Assembly (NCBI RefSeq): GCF_048323755.1
Contig: NZ_JBLWFS010000016.1
Location: 27,815-91,814 of the forward strand
Length of the DNA: 64,000 nt
Origin: Alkalihalobacterium sp048323755
Lineage (GTDB): Bacteria > Bacillota > Bacilli > Bacillales > Bacillaceae_F
Reading direction: 5' to 3'
Each line of letters starts with the position of its first letter. The first letter of the stretch is position 1. The notes beneath the pieces are model-generated. The model worked only from the letters and a program-made list of their open reading frames with translations. It was not told the origin of the DNA and made no database searches. The translations under genes and the position numbers were made by a program. Of the stretch, positions 43,190 through 51,309 are shown one piece after another.

Positions 43190-44016
43190 TACGCTCCTCC
43201 TTTCTGGGTAAAGAGTTCCTTTTTCTCCATTAATACGCTAAGTAGTTGATCGACCTGTTCTTGTGAGCTTCCTTCTAAGATCTTTCCGCCTTCTGGCTTC
43301 GGTGGGGCCCACACTTTAGATACGATTGTTGGTGAGCCTTTTAGACCGAGTTGTTTTTTATCTACGCCTTCCAAATCGGCAACCGCCCAAATCGTAGGTT
43401 CATAGCGGGCAGCTCTTAACATATTAGGAAACGTCGAATAAGGAACTTCATTAATCTCCTTTTCTACTGATAGTAAACACGGTATTTGCGATTGAATGAC
43501 TTCATAACCGTCTTCCAGCTTACGGTGGACGACCATATGACCTTCTTCTTTGTTTACTTCAACGACCTTCTTAACCGAAGTTAATGGTGGTATATCCAGT
43601 CGTCTTGCAATACCAGGGCCAACTTGTCCTGTATCCCCATCAATGGTCATTTTTCCGCAGATAATTAAATCAATTGGCTTGATTTTTGAGATTTTCTCAA
43701 GAGCACACGTTAAGGCATAGCTTGTTGCTAATGTGTCAGCACCCGCAAACGCACGGTCTGAGATCATATACCCTTCATCAGCCCCAATTTCAATGCATTT
43801 TTTAATCGCTTTTACAGCTGGTGGAGGACCCATCGTCAGGACGGAAACCGTTCCTCCGTATCGGTTTTTTAAGCGTACTGCTTCTTCCACAGCATGTGAG
43901 TCGTAAGGATTTAAAATGGCGGGGGCACTAGCTCGGTCCATCGTGTTCGTTTTAGGGTTCATCTTGATGATCTTCGTATCAGGCACCTGTTTAATACACG
44001 CTACGATATGCAGCAA
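43189..44016 (-). CDS. fixA: Electron-transfer flavoprotein beta subunit FixA
   Basis: The start chosen is a TTG at 44016, eight bases from AAAGGAG, giving MLHIVACIKQVPDTKIIKMN and 275 residues; the open frame extends upstream to 44049. MNPKTNTMDR, NPYDSHAVEEAVRLK and DLIICGKMTIDGDTGQVGP are conserved, the last being the ETF-beta signature. FixA binds NADH and the bifurcating FAD. It is the first gene of fixABCX. No nif gene is seen in the window. Confidence 0.94.
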   Translation of the reverse strand: MLHIVACIKQVPDTKIIKMNPKTNTMDRASAPAILNPYDSHAVEEAVRLKNRYGGTVSVLTMGPPPAVKAIKKCIEIGADEGYMISDRAFAGADTLATSYALTCALEKISKIKPIDLIICGKMTIDGDTGQVGPGIARRLDIPPLTSVKKVVEVNKEEGHMVVHRKLEDGYEVIQSQIPCLLSVEKEINEVPYSTFPNMLRAARYEPTIWAVADLEGVDKKQLGLKGSPTIVSKVWAPPKPEGGKILEGSSQEQVDQLLSVLMEKKELFTQKGGA

Positions 44017-44182
44017 TTCGATCACTCCTTTCAACACCAAACTATTCATTTTTCAGACAGGTATGTGTTTACCATTTATGTCATTACTTTAAATATATAA
44101 GGACAATGCTAATAAAATGCTTTTTTCTTTTGAGATTATCATCTTGTTTAGTAGTGGCTTAACATAGTTTCTAGAAAAAAAG

Positions 44183-44224
44183 AAAGGTAGAACATTTCCG
44201 TGTTACACGGACGTTCTACCTTTT
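44183..44224 (-). terminator. Terminator of the permease operon
   Basis: AAAGGTAGAAC (44183-44193) pairs with GTTCTACCTTT (from 44213), with the inner TCCGTG/CACGGA extending the stem, followed by T-rich sequence on the minus strand. Confidence 0.85.
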
Positions 44225-44239
44225 TACTACCTTACACAG

Positions 44240-44365
44240 TTATTGGGATTGACTTTGACAACATGTGTTCCTAGCCGAGCTGTCCTTTACTTCTTCAATA
44301 CGGAAGTTACAACAAGTATCCTTTGTTTCTTCTTTCTTGAGTAATTTTTTCAGTAAATTGAACAT
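44240..44365 (-). CDS. Small Cys-rich protein (41 aa) next to the ArsP-type permease
   Basis: The ATG at 44365 follows a strong AAGGAGGGG. The product (MFNLLKKLLKKEETKDTCCN onward) has two CC pairs, CCNFRIEEV and NTCCQSQSQ, at residues 18-19 and 36-37. It lies 12 bp after the permease gene, clearly in its operon. Small CC...CC proteins often accompany permeases of this type in Firmicutes; binding of a soft metal or metalloid such as arsenic is likely (inference). Confidence 0.75.
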   Translation of the reverse strand: MFNLLKKLLKKEETKDTCCNFRIEEVKDSSARNTCCQSQSQ

Positions 44366-44377
44366 CTTAACCCCTCC

Positions 44378-45241
44378 TTATATAAGATAAAAGATAAACC
44401 CAGAAATAGTTGACATTGAGATGACAGACATAACAAAGGCGATGACGAGCTCCTTTTTAAAAATGGATTTTAATAGAATCAATTCGGGTAAACTGGCTCC
44501 AGCTGAGCTTATCATCATGGCCATGACTGGACCTAAAGCCATTCCTTTTAAAATTAAAACTTGGGAAATCGGGATCATACTTGATAACCGAATATATAAA
44601 GGTATCCCTACGATGGCTGCTACGGGTATGAGCCACCACGCATCATGACCAAACCACCTAGCGATCCATTCTGTCGGAACGAGTCCATGAATAACAGCGC
44701 CAACGGCGGCACCTATTAATAAATACGGTAGAACACTCTTCATTAACTTCATCGTCTCTTTTAGTGAAGAGCGGAAGTCGAATTTTTTAGTACGTGGCTC
44801 AAACCCGGTGAGCATGACATTTTTTACTGACCTTTCAAAACCAAATGCTTCTAATGTAAACCCAATGACAAGCGAAAGGGATGCGGTAATAAGAATATAA
44901 ATCAGTGTCACTTTCCACCCTAAAATGACGCCCATGATGGTTAAGATGGTAGGGTCCAATACCGGTGAAGCAAATAAAAATACCATAACAATGCTAAAAG
45001 GAATTTTGTTTCTTAGCATATTAACGACAACTGGGATCGTCGAACACGAACAAAACGGTGTAACGAAAGCAAAAAATAAGGCAAATAGCCCAGCTAGAAA
45101 TTTATTTTTACCAGCTAACGTTCTTTCCATTTTTTCATAAGGTATATAACCTTGCACTAAACCGATAATCAATGAAATAAAGAAAAATAAAATGGTTAAC
45201 TCTACGGCAATAAATAGAAAACTCTTCAATACATCAGCCAT
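44378..45241 (-). CDS. ArsP/YraQ-type permease (DUF318)
   Basis: The start chosen is the ATG at 45241 preceded by GGAG at eight bases, giving 287 residues; an upstream ATG at 45256 lacks a ribosome site. About eight membrane helices are present, with TPFCSCSTIPVVVNML, the Cys-Ser-Cys permease signature, and VFLFASPVLDPTIL. Characterised relatives export trivalent organoarsenicals (ArsP). The adjacent Cys-rich protein and three operator-like dyads upstream fit a metalloid-controlled operon (inference). Confidence 0.85.
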   Translation of the reverse strand: MADVLKSFLFIAVELTILFFFISLIIGLVQGYIPYEKMERTLAGKNKFLAGLFALFFAFVTPFCSCSTIPVVVNMLRNKIPFSIVMVFLFASPVLDPTILTIMGVILGWKVTLIYILITASLSLVIGFTLEAFGFERSVKNVMLTGFEPRTKKFDFRSSLKETMKLMKSVLPYLLIGAAVGAVIHGLVPTEWIARWFGHDAWWLIPVAAIVGIPLYIRLSSMIPISQVLILKGMALGPVMAMMISSAGASLPELILLKSIFKKELVIAFVMSVISMSTISGFIFYLI

Positions 45242-45258
45242 TACTTTCAACTCCATTA

Positions 45259-45402
45259 ATCAATTTTTTTTGATATATTAAACAAAAAATAAATCGCAGA
45301 TACCTTGAGTTCCACGTGTAATCCTTTAATCAAATTTATTTGATGAATTAATTATAGTGCCATTTTTTTCTTGTTACAATAGTTTAATCAAAAAAAATTG
45401 AT
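45259..45402 (-). promoter_or_regulatory. Promoter with three ATCAA-N6-TTGAT operator-like dyads
   Basis: The 16-bp dyad ATCAA-N6-TTGAT occurs at 45259-45274, 45329-45344 and 45387-45402. Between the last two lies a sigma-A promoter on the minus strand: TTGTAA (45379-45374), a 17-bp spacer and TATAAT (45356-45351). The dyads sit upstream of -35, just after -10, and next to the start codon. They resemble ArsR/SmtB-family operators. Confidence 0.72.
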
Positions 45403-45499
45403 ATTTTTTCGTTCGACATAATACTACATACATAAAAGAGACGCACTTTTAATGAGTGTGCGCCTATACCTGTTCTCACAATTTAGAGCTTCGCAACTT

Positions 45500-46318
45500 T
45501 TATATACCCCAGAACCTCTTTGCATTATCATAAAATAAAGCTTGTTTAACAATTGGATCTAGATCAAGATTTGCAAATTGTTGCTCGATTTCACCTGCTG
45601 TTCCATTTAGTAACGGGAAGTCACTGCCATACATCATGCGGTCTGGCATACGTTCGATCCACTCTTTAAATTGTTCTGGAGGTGGAAAATCGTCTAACAT
45701 ACTTTTAGCATCTAATGCAGCAGTATCGAACATGACACCAGGTAATTGTTCAGCGAGACGAAGAAACTCCTCGGTTTCATTCATGCCGAGATGTGCAACT
45801 TGCACCTTTAAATTAGGGTATCGCTCCATGACCTGAGCAAAATATTTTACGCCAACAGTCCCGGTATAATCAACAGGTGCTGTTCCTGCATGAACGATTA
45901 CGGGCTTATCATAATGAATTAGCGTTTCATATAAAGGAAATAGTCGCTCATCATACATTTTGACGTTTTGTACTTGGCAATGCAGCTTCATACCGGCAAA
46001 TCCAAGTTCACCTAAACATCTAATCGTTTCTGTTTCGACGTCATCTTCATGATGAACAGAACCAATCGGGACAACTTCTGGTCGTTCTTTCGACTGCTCA
46101 TAAAGCCAATTGTTTAATTCAGCTGCCATTCCTTTTTTATGTACATAGAGAAGCACTAAAAACTTCTCAAAACCGTTTTGTGCAGGGTAATCAAATATCT
46201 TCTCAGCATTCCAACCGTCATAAGGAACTTTCCATCCTTCTCTTTGAAACCAACTATAGATTGCATTCATTAATTTTTCTGGAAAAGCATGAACGTGTAC
46301 GTCAATTTTATGGTTCAA
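45500..46318 (-). CDS. Amidohydrolase-family metal-dependent hydrolase
   Basis: This 272-residue TIM-barrel protein starts (TTG) after GGGGGATTAACC with MNHKIDVHVHAFPEKL, the HxH metal motif on strand 1. Later metal or active-site blocks are GFAGMKLHCQ, VIVHAGTAP (His on strand 5), VQVAHLG (strand 6) and MYGSDFPLLNG (Asp on strand 8). This is the amidohydrolase_2 (decarboxylase/hydrolase-like) group; the substrate is unknown. It is monocistronic. Confidence 0.88.
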   Translation of the reverse strand: MNHKIDVHVHAFPEKLMNAIYSWFQREGWKVPYDGWNAEKIFDYPAQNGFEKFLVLLYVHKKGMAAELNNWLYEQSKERPEVVPIGSVHHEDDVETETIRCLGELGFAGMKLHCQVQNVKMYDERLFPLYETLIHYDKPVIVHAGTAPVDYTGTVGVKYFAQVMERYPNLKVQVAHLGMNETEEFLRLAEQLPGVMFDTAALDAKSMLDDFPPPEQFKEWIERMPDRMMYGSDFPLLNGTAGEIEQQFANLDLDPIVKQALFYDNAKRFWGI

Positions 46319-46426
46319 GGTTAATCCCCCTATTTCAGAAATTTCAGTTTATTCATAATGTAAGTATACCATTTTTTTAATGTAATGAGATACATTCTTT
46401 GAACATGTAGAAACAGGGTACCGAAA

Positions 46427-46457
46427 AAAGACGAAAATCCATAGGATGTCCGTCTTT
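46427..46457 (-). terminator. Hairpin, probable terminator
   Basis: AAAGACG (46427-46433) pairs with CGTCTTT (46451-46457), with ATCC/GGAT extending the stem inside, and A/T runs on both sides. It lies between the SDR and amidohydrolase genes. Confidence 0.65.
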
Positions 46458-46559
46458 GATCTTTGAGTATTACTTTATTTTTTAGTCGCACAGTAGGTAC
46501 CGCCCACCCTAGCTATTGTTATTTTAGACAGGTTACCGCCTTCTTGCCATTTCACTAGT

Positions 46560-47330
46560 TTATTGTGCTGATAGACCACCGTCAATTGGGAAGATCACAC
46601 CCGTAATGAAATTTGCTTGTTCAGATGCTAAATATAGAACAGCATTTGCTACATCATCGGACTCACCGTATCTACCCAGTGGGATTGTTTTTGTTAAGTT
46701 TTCTTTTACTAGGTCTGCATGTTCTGGAGAGAAACCAGCTTCTAACGAACGCATCATGCGAGTATTGACAGGAGATGGATTTACAGCATTTACGCGAACA
46801 CCGTATGTTGCTGCTTCAATGGCTGTTGCTTTCGTTAAACCTACCACTGCATGCTTTGAGGCGATATACGCACTAACGTTAGGGCTTCCTTTTAAACCTG
46901 CGATCGAAGACATGTTGATAACGGAGCCGCTTTTTTGTTCTTGCATGACGCGCAAGACATGTTTCAAGCCGTAAAATACTCCTTTAATATTGACATCTAC
47001 TACTAAATCCAGTGTTTCTGAAGGGTATTCTGTGATTGGTTGAACGACCCCTTCGACACCAGCATTATTAAAAAAGACATCAATTCTGCCATACTTTTGC
47101 TTCGTAAGTTGAACATAACGTTCCACTTGTTCTTCTTTACTCACATCGGCTTGAACGAGCAAATATTTTCCTTCAGTTAATTGCAATTCTTTTGCAGTGA
47201 CTTGAAGGGTTTCTTCATGTAAATCAACTAATACTACATTTGCTCCTTCATCCGCAAATGCTTTTACGGTTTCCTTACCAATACCTGCTGCCGCTCCTGT
47301 TATGACTACAATTTTATCAGCAAATTTCAT
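46560..47330 (-). CDS. Short-chain dehydrogenase/reductase (SDR)
   Basis: The ATG at 47330 has AAAGGGTGA before it; an upstream GTG in frame is part of that ribosome site. The product is 256 residues. It has VVITGAAAGIGKETVKAFAD (TGxxxGIG), NNAGVEG, and the catalytic Ser...Tyr-x3-Lys in INMSSIAG and SAYIASKHAVVG, plus the C-terminal PIDGGLSAQ. It is an NAD(P)-dependent oxidoreductase of unknown substrate (classical SDR). Monocistronic. Confidence 0.92.
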   Translation of the reverse strand: MKFADKIVVITGAAAGIGKETVKAFADEGANVVLVDLHEETLQVTAKELQLTEGKYLLVQADVSKEEQVERYVQLTKQKYGRIDVFFNNAGVEGVVQPITEYPSETLDLVVDVNIKGVFYGLKHVLRVMQEQKSGSVINMSSIAGLKGSPNVSAYIASKHAVVGLTKATAIEAATYGVRVNAVNPSPVNTRMMRSLEAGFSPEHADLVKENLTKTIPLGRYGESDDVANAVLYLASEQANFITGVIFPIDGGLSAQ

Positions 47331-47501
47331 TGTCTTCACCCTTTACAATAGTATGTAGCTGTTTCACTTTTAGCTTATCATATCTATGAATATACTATTT
47401 TTCGATTTGTGAATATCTGGTGATTAATATGGAACATTTTAGTGAAAGTTTTGCCGTTTTTAAATCTTCACTCCACGAAAAGCGGTTTCTCATTTTCTCG
47501 G

Positions 47502-48611
47502 TTAAGTGTTTCCTAATTTTTTTAAGGTAATGTTCATTATATCCAGTGCTTTACGAGTTTTTTCCGTTTCAGATACAATGTCTGGATTTAATAGAAATTC
47601 CGTTTCTGCTTGGTGTTTAAACAGGAGAAAAGCTTGGATTACTCTGTGCGATAATTGATTCGCATAAAAATCATTTTTGCCGTAATCGCTCCTTAAATAC
47701 GTAACATAGTTAATGATTTTAACCATGGAAACGGCAATTGCATCTTTCGGTAACTTACCGATAAAATTTGCAATGCTTCCACCGCCTACTGCTCCAAGCA
47801 GTGCACCACCGCCTATTAAGATTTGTAACCCGCCTGCCATTCCTAAACCACCGGCTGCAATAGCACCTCCTCCAATAGCAGCAAGTCCAGCAGATGTAGC
47901 TGCAGCACCGGCTAGACCCATAGTTCCTCCAATAGCTGCTGCGATTGCTGGTGCAGCTAATCCTGCAGTTAAAATAGCCGCACCTGTACCTGCAATCGAC
48001 CATTTGATAACGCGTCCCCAGTAATTATTGACTTCTTTTAAGAAATTTCCTGTATTTTTAATAATTGATTTTCCGACGTGATTAGAAAAGCCACATTCCG
48101 TTGATATCACTTCAAGTCCTTTATTCATATCACGCTCAGATAAACCTTTAGGGAATCCTTCCAGTTCGGCATAGACGGGTGTTAAAACGGCTTCTTGTAA
48201 AAGTAAGTACAGTTTATATTCATTTTCTTTTTTTTCTAGAAAGATATTTTTCAATTCTTCAATCGTTGCTTGTTTTAAACTTTGATCGTGCTTTAAAGTT
48301 GCCCACGCTTGCTCAGACCATAACGTGAGCCACTGTTTCTTATCCGTCAATTCTTTTCTTAGCGAATCTGCGCGCCAGCTGTCATATGTATGTTTAATGT
48401 TATTGTAGGAACCTTTTAGAATATTTGCTACCCCAATAATTGTTTTAGGTTGCGGTTTTTGTGGTAGCTTTTGTTGCTCTTGTGTTATTTTTTCACGAAC
48501 GATAGCTAGGTCGATTTCCACTCGCTTTTCTACGAGTTTAATAATGAATGCAAGTCCGTAACTATCAATATGAAAGGCATCCAGCCCTTGGATCGTAAGG
48601 TGATGGTTCAT
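47502..48611 (-). CDS. Glycine-zipper protein of unknown function (369 aa)
   Basis: The N-terminal two hundred residues are helical and charged (IDLAIVREKITQEQQKLPQK and later ITQ/KK-rich helices). A long Gly/Ala-rich hydrophobic stretch follows at about residues 205-290, with GTMGLAGAAATSAGLAAIGG and GGLQILIGGGALLGAVGGGS, and then a helical C-terminus. Long glycine zippers can insert into membranes and form pores or scaffolds. No family was assigned. ATG after AAAGAGGG. It stands alone; another glycine-zipper protein lies 3 kb away at 51710. Confidence 0.7.
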   Translation of the reverse strand: MNHHLTIQGLDAFHIDSYGLAFIIKLVEKRVEIDLAIVREKITQEQQKLPQKPQPKTIIGVANILKGSYNNIKHTYDSWRADSLRKELTDKKQWLTLWSEQAWATLKHDQSLKQATIEELKNIFLEKKENEYKLYLLLQEAVLTPVYAELEGFPKGLSERDMNKGLEVISTECGFSNHVGKSIIKNTGNFLKEVNNYWGRVIKWSIAGTGAAILTAGLAAPAIAAAIGGTMGLAGAAATSAGLAAIGGGAIAAGGLGMAGGLQILIGGGALLGAVGGGSIANFIGKLPKDAIAVSMVKIINYVTYLRSDYGKNDFYANQLSHRVIQAFLLFKHQAETEFLLNPDIVSETEKTRKALDIMNITLKKLGNT

Positions 48612-48698
48612 AGTTGATACCCTCTTTCAGATGATGAATTTTCCCGCATGGTTGCTCTTTCTATTATAGAAGGAAAACAAAGGAATTCACAATAAAAA

Positions 48699-48784
48699 AA
48701 TGGTGTCAGGTACCTTTAGTACGGCAGTACGATAAAGGTACCTGACACCATTAATACGTTAGTGTATTGAAGGTGCCTGGCACC
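48699..48784. repeat. Palindromic repeat unit downstream of the gerP-hsp20 operon
   Basis: AATGGTGTCAGGTACCTTTA (48699-48718) and its exact reverse complement (48733-48752) form a 20-bp-armed palindrome whose loop contains GTAC-GGCA-GTAC. A second palindrome, GGTGCCTGGCACC, is at 48772-48784, directly after the hsp20 stop. A related palindrome occurs at 61066-61113. It may also act as terminator. Confidence 0.75.
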
Positions 48785-48785
48785 G

Positions 48786-49238
48786 TCATTGGTCTTCGTC
48801 TTCGATGGACTGAATGGCGATTTGCTGGCGGTCATTTTGGGTTAATAAGCGGTGGCAATGAATATACAGGACTCCTTTGCGATACACCGTTTCGACTCGG
48901 TCTCTACGAATCGGATAAGGCAGGTCTATAGATCGCTTAAAGTTTCCTGGATTGGCTTCTTCTTGAAGGGTTCGATAGCCATTCAAATTGAAGTTCATCT
49001 GGCCTTCCACTTCAATCACATTTTCATCAATGTAGATGGAAATGTCTTCTTTCGATTTTAACCCTGGTAGAATGATAGCACATACTAGTTCATATCCTGA
49101 CTCATAAAGATTTACTTTTAGTTGGTTCATCGAGTTGTTAGGTAAGTTTTGAAACTTATCCCAAAAGTCTTCTCTAAAAAAGTGATCAAAGTAATGTTGA
49201 AACTGTTTCACATGTTGAAATGGATCAAAATTGTTCAC
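48786..49238 (-). CDS. Hsp20/alpha-crystallin-family protein, last gene of the gerP operon
   Basis: This 150-residue protein starts with GTG after GAAGGGAAC. It has the alpha-crystallin beta-sandwich: VNLYESGYELVCAIILPGLK, ENVIEVEGQMNF and VYRKGVLYIHCHRLL, preceded by a Phe/His-rich N-terminus (HVKQFQHYFDHFFREDFW). Hsp20-like proteins occur in spore coats (CotP, GerT of Bacillus subtilis). It lies 38 bp after gerPF, so it is probably made with GerP in the mother cell, as a coat protein or a coat-assembly chaperone (inference). Confidence 0.8.
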   Translation of the reverse strand: MNNFDPFQHVKQFQHYFDHFFREDFWDKFQNLPNNSMNQLKVNLYESGYELVCAIILPGLKSKEDISIYIDENVIEVEGQMNFNLNGYRTLQEEANPGNFKRSIDLPYPIRRDRVETVYRKGVLYIHCHRLLTQNDRQQIAIQSIEDEDQ

Positions 49239-49276
49239 TTTAATGTTCCCTTCACATTAAAATTACCTACCGCAAA

Positions 49277-49495
49277 CTATTGATTAGCGGTAACATTTTG
49301 GTCGATAACATCTGGATCTAGAGCATTATTAATATTAATACCGTTCCAGGTAAGCATAAAATCACCCGTGTGCGCACTTCCAGATCCCGTCACAGATTTA
49401 CTTGCTGATTTAGGAGACATGTTCAACACATCTCCAAAACTTATATTTCCGTCATTAGCATTAATTTTAAATGGACCAAATACGATAGCTGGCAT
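49277..49495 (-). CDS. gerPF: Spore germination protein GerPF
   Basis: This 72-residue protein begins MPAIVFGPFKINANDGNISF, with the GerPA/PF-family pattern GDVLNMSPKSASKSVTGSGS and a hydrophilic end. The gerP operon proteins are inner-coat components that let germinants cross the coat. Start ATG after AAAGGGTG. It is the sixth gene of gerPABCDEF in the standard order and is paralogous to GerPA at 51029. Confidence 0.93.
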   Translation of the reverse strand: MPAIVFGPFKINANDGNISFGDVLNMSPKSASKSVTGSGSAHTGDFMLTWNGININNALDPDVIDQNVTANQ

Positions 49496-49560
49496 GTCAA
49501 AACACCCTTTTTATCAAGATTACTTTAGTTTATGTTGCAATTGGTTTAGCGTTACGCATT

Positions 49561-49932
49561 TTACGATTTTTCTACAAACTGCCGAATATGTTTAATTCGT
49601 GTTTCGGCATTAATGATTGAGTTTGAACCGATGTGAAGACTAGATGAAGAACCAACAGCAATCACTCGTATATGGTCCACATGGATAAATGGATTTTCAT
49701 TCGTTCGTGTTATATTGATAGGTTCAGTGATTATGGGCATCGGGTTTTCAATATGAAACATTGGAAATGCATCAAAATTCCCTTCGTTTCCAAAATAAAA
49801 TGGAATTTGCCGTTGAACAGCTAAAGCCCTTGACCACTGGTTAATATGATAACTGTCACCAACTTGGAACGAACTACTTAAAGAAACATCATTTACATTT
49901 ATAGTATTTACGTGTGAAATACGACTTTGCAT
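49561..49932 (-). CDS. gerPE: Spore germination protein GerPE
   Basis: This 123-residue protein starts MQSRISHVNTINVNDVSLSS, followed by FQVGDSYHINQWSRALAVQR with the GerPE arrangement and late VDHIRVIAVGSSSSLHIGSN. Ribosome site GAGGTGGAG. It is in the conserved position between gerPD and gerPF. It is mother-cell expressed and needed for normal coat permeability to small germinants. Confidence 0.92.
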   Translation of the reverse strand: MQSRISHVNTINVNDVSLSSSFQVGDSYHINQWSRALAVQRQIPFYFGNEGNFDAFPMFHIENPMPIITEPINITRTNENPFIHVDHIRVIAVGSSSSLHIGSNSIINAETRIKHIRQFVEKS

Positions 49933-49975
49933 GGCTCCACCTCACCAATCTATAATAGAATTCCAACTTCTCAGA

Positions 49976-50155
49976 TTATTGTTCAGGAGCTAAAGGTACA
50001 AATGGACTGACGATTAAAGACTCAGGCGGAGTATCAAAATAAGATGACAAGCAAACCGTATTTGTATCCCCTACAAGAAAAATAGAGGAACTAGCAACCC
50101 CGACAACTCGGATGGCACCTACAGACAGATTTCGATTTACGACGTTGAAATTCAT
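49976..50155 (-). CDS. gerPD: Spore germination protein GerPD
   Basis: This 59-residue protein, MNFNVVNRNLSVGAIRVVGV and onward to FVPLAPEQ, has the VGAIRVVGVASSSIFLVGDT pattern shared with GerPB and GerPE parts. Its ATG overlaps the gerPC stop (ATGA), showing translational coupling. Length and place match GerPD. Confidence 0.92.
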   Translation of the reverse strand: MNFNVVNRNLSVGAIRVVGVASSSIFLVGDTNTVCLSSYFDTPPESLIVSPFVPLAPEQ

Positions 50156-50766
50156 GTTGGTGGATTCTCCTCTCTTGGTAAATGTTTGATAAAGGCATCA
50201 AAAGTATTCCCGATATCTTCTTTTACTTTGTTGACTGTCATTTGTTCAACTTGTTTTACATCATATTGGTTTCCTTGCACTTGACTTAAATAGTGGTTGA
50301 TCCGTTGATCAATTTGTTTTTTTACATCGCCAATAATAAAATTACGGTAATTCGGATCCAATTGATAATTATGTTTTTGTTCAATGGATTGTATTAACGG
50401 ATAACATTCGGTATCTAAAAAATGATAGATTTGATGTTTTATCGCTTGAACATTTTCCGGATGCATATGGGAAAATATTGGGACATTCAATTCATTTTGA
50501 TTAATATTAAAATCTTCAATTGGTGATGTTCCTCCATTTGGTGTAAGACCTATATTTAACGTTCCTTCGAGACGTTCGATTTTCAGTTGATCAAACTTAT
50601 ATTCAATTCTGTCGATATGGCTGCCTGGAGAACCTTGTTTTAATTGAGTTACCTCTTCACGCATCTGCATAAGTTGTTGCTCTAATTCAAGAATTTTTTG
50701 ATTTTGTGATTGTAGGTATCCATTCATTTTTTCAAAATACGACCCATAATTCCAATTATTATACAT
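50152..50766 (-). CDS. gerPC: Spore germination protein GerPC
   Basis: This 204-residue protein has an N-terminal coiled coil (YLQSQNQKILELEQQLMQMR, to about residue 45), then IDRIEYKFDQLKIERLEGTL and GLTPNG, which are GerPC hallmarks, and a helical C-terminal half. It is the only large member of the operon and is thought to scaffold the others. ATG after AAAAAGGTGGG; it overlaps gerPD by four bases. Confidence 0.94.
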   Translation of the reverse strand: MYNNWNYGSYFEKMNGYLQSQNQKILELEQQLMQMREEVTQLKQGSPGSHIDRIEYKFDQLKIERLEGTLNIGLTPNGGTSPIEDFNINQNELNVPIFSHMHPENVQAIKHQIYHFLDTECYPLIQSIEQKHNYQLDPNYRNFIIGDVKKQIDQRINHYLSQVQGNQYDVKQVEQMTVNKVKEDIGNTFDAFIKHLPREENPPT

Positions 50767-50803
50767 TGCCTTCCCACCTTTTTACGGGATTTCAATTTAC
50801 CTC

Positions 50804-51013
50804 TTATGCGGTTGGTGGTGCCAGAGGGACAAGAGGTAAAGTAGTAGGAGGACGATCTAGTTCAGGAGCAGGTTCCACAAATCCTCCGGTATTGTATAAG
50901 TTAGAGATTCCTTTAATCATCCCTGCACTTCCGACCTGTAACACAGAAGAGTTTGTAATACCATCGACTCTTAGGTTATGAATCACAATATTTTGGTTGA
51001 TAAAAAAATTCAT
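50804..51013 (-). CDS. gerPB: Spore germination protein GerPB
   Basis: This 69-residue protein, MNFFINQNIVIHNLRVDGIT then NSSVLQVGSAGMIKGISNLY NTGGF and a Pro-rich tail (PPTTLPLVPLAPPTA), is the standard GerPB arrangement. Ribosome site is TAGGGGCG, similar to that of gerPA and gerPF. It lies 15 bp after gerPA and 37 bp before gerPC. Confidence 0.93.
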   Translation of the reverse strand: MNFFINQNIVIHNLRVDGITNSSVLQVGSAGMIKGISNLYNTGGFVEPAPELDRPPTTLPLVPLAPPTA

Positions 51014-51028
51014 ACAAAACGCCCCTAA

Positions 51029-51256
51029 TTAAATATTTCCTGCTATTGGCTGATCCACCAAATCAGCATCATATACTTGGGTTGTATTATAGTCATTTCT
51101 TACTTGGATACCGTCCCCTGTCATAAACGATCCAGCCCCTGCAAACGTTTTGGCTTGACTTCTAGGTGAGATATTAAAGACATCTCCAATATGAAAAACT
51201 CCACTACTTGAAATACTATTAACTTTAATAGCTCCTACTATCGCTGGCATAGACAA
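51029..51256 (-). CDS. gerPA: Spore germination protein GerPA
   Basis: This 75-residue protein, MSMPAIVGAIKVNSISSSGV with FHIGDVFNISPRSQAKTFAG, is the GerPA/PF type and the first gene of the operon. A sigma-K-like promoter lies upstream at 51284-51309, consistent with late mother-cell expression. ATG after AAAGGGTG. Confidence 0.94.
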   Translation of the reverse strand: MSMPAIVGAIKVNSISSSGVFHIGDVFNISPRSQAKTFAGAGSFMTGDGIQVRNDYNTTQVYDADLVDQPIAGNI

Positions 51257-51283
51257 ACACCCTTTTTTATATTCCTTGTAGGC

Positions 51284-51309
51284 ATTATATGTTTTTTTCT
51301 GTTAGGCGT
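51284..51309 (-). promoter_or_regulatory. Sigma-K-like promoter of gerP
   Basis: On the minus strand AC (51309-51308) and CATATAAT (51291-51284) are 16 bp apart, fitting the sigma-K pattern AC-N16/17-CATANNNT. It lies 28 bp upstream of the gerPA start. Confidence 0.55.

Noticed and set aside
40580..44016. Nitrogen-fixation island
   Set aside because: Only fixABCX is present; no nif gene lies in the window, so diazotrophy is not claimed.
47713..48024. Plus-strand ORF rich in Ala and Pro
   Set aside because: It is the antisense shadow of the Gly/Ala-rich segment of the gene at 47502.
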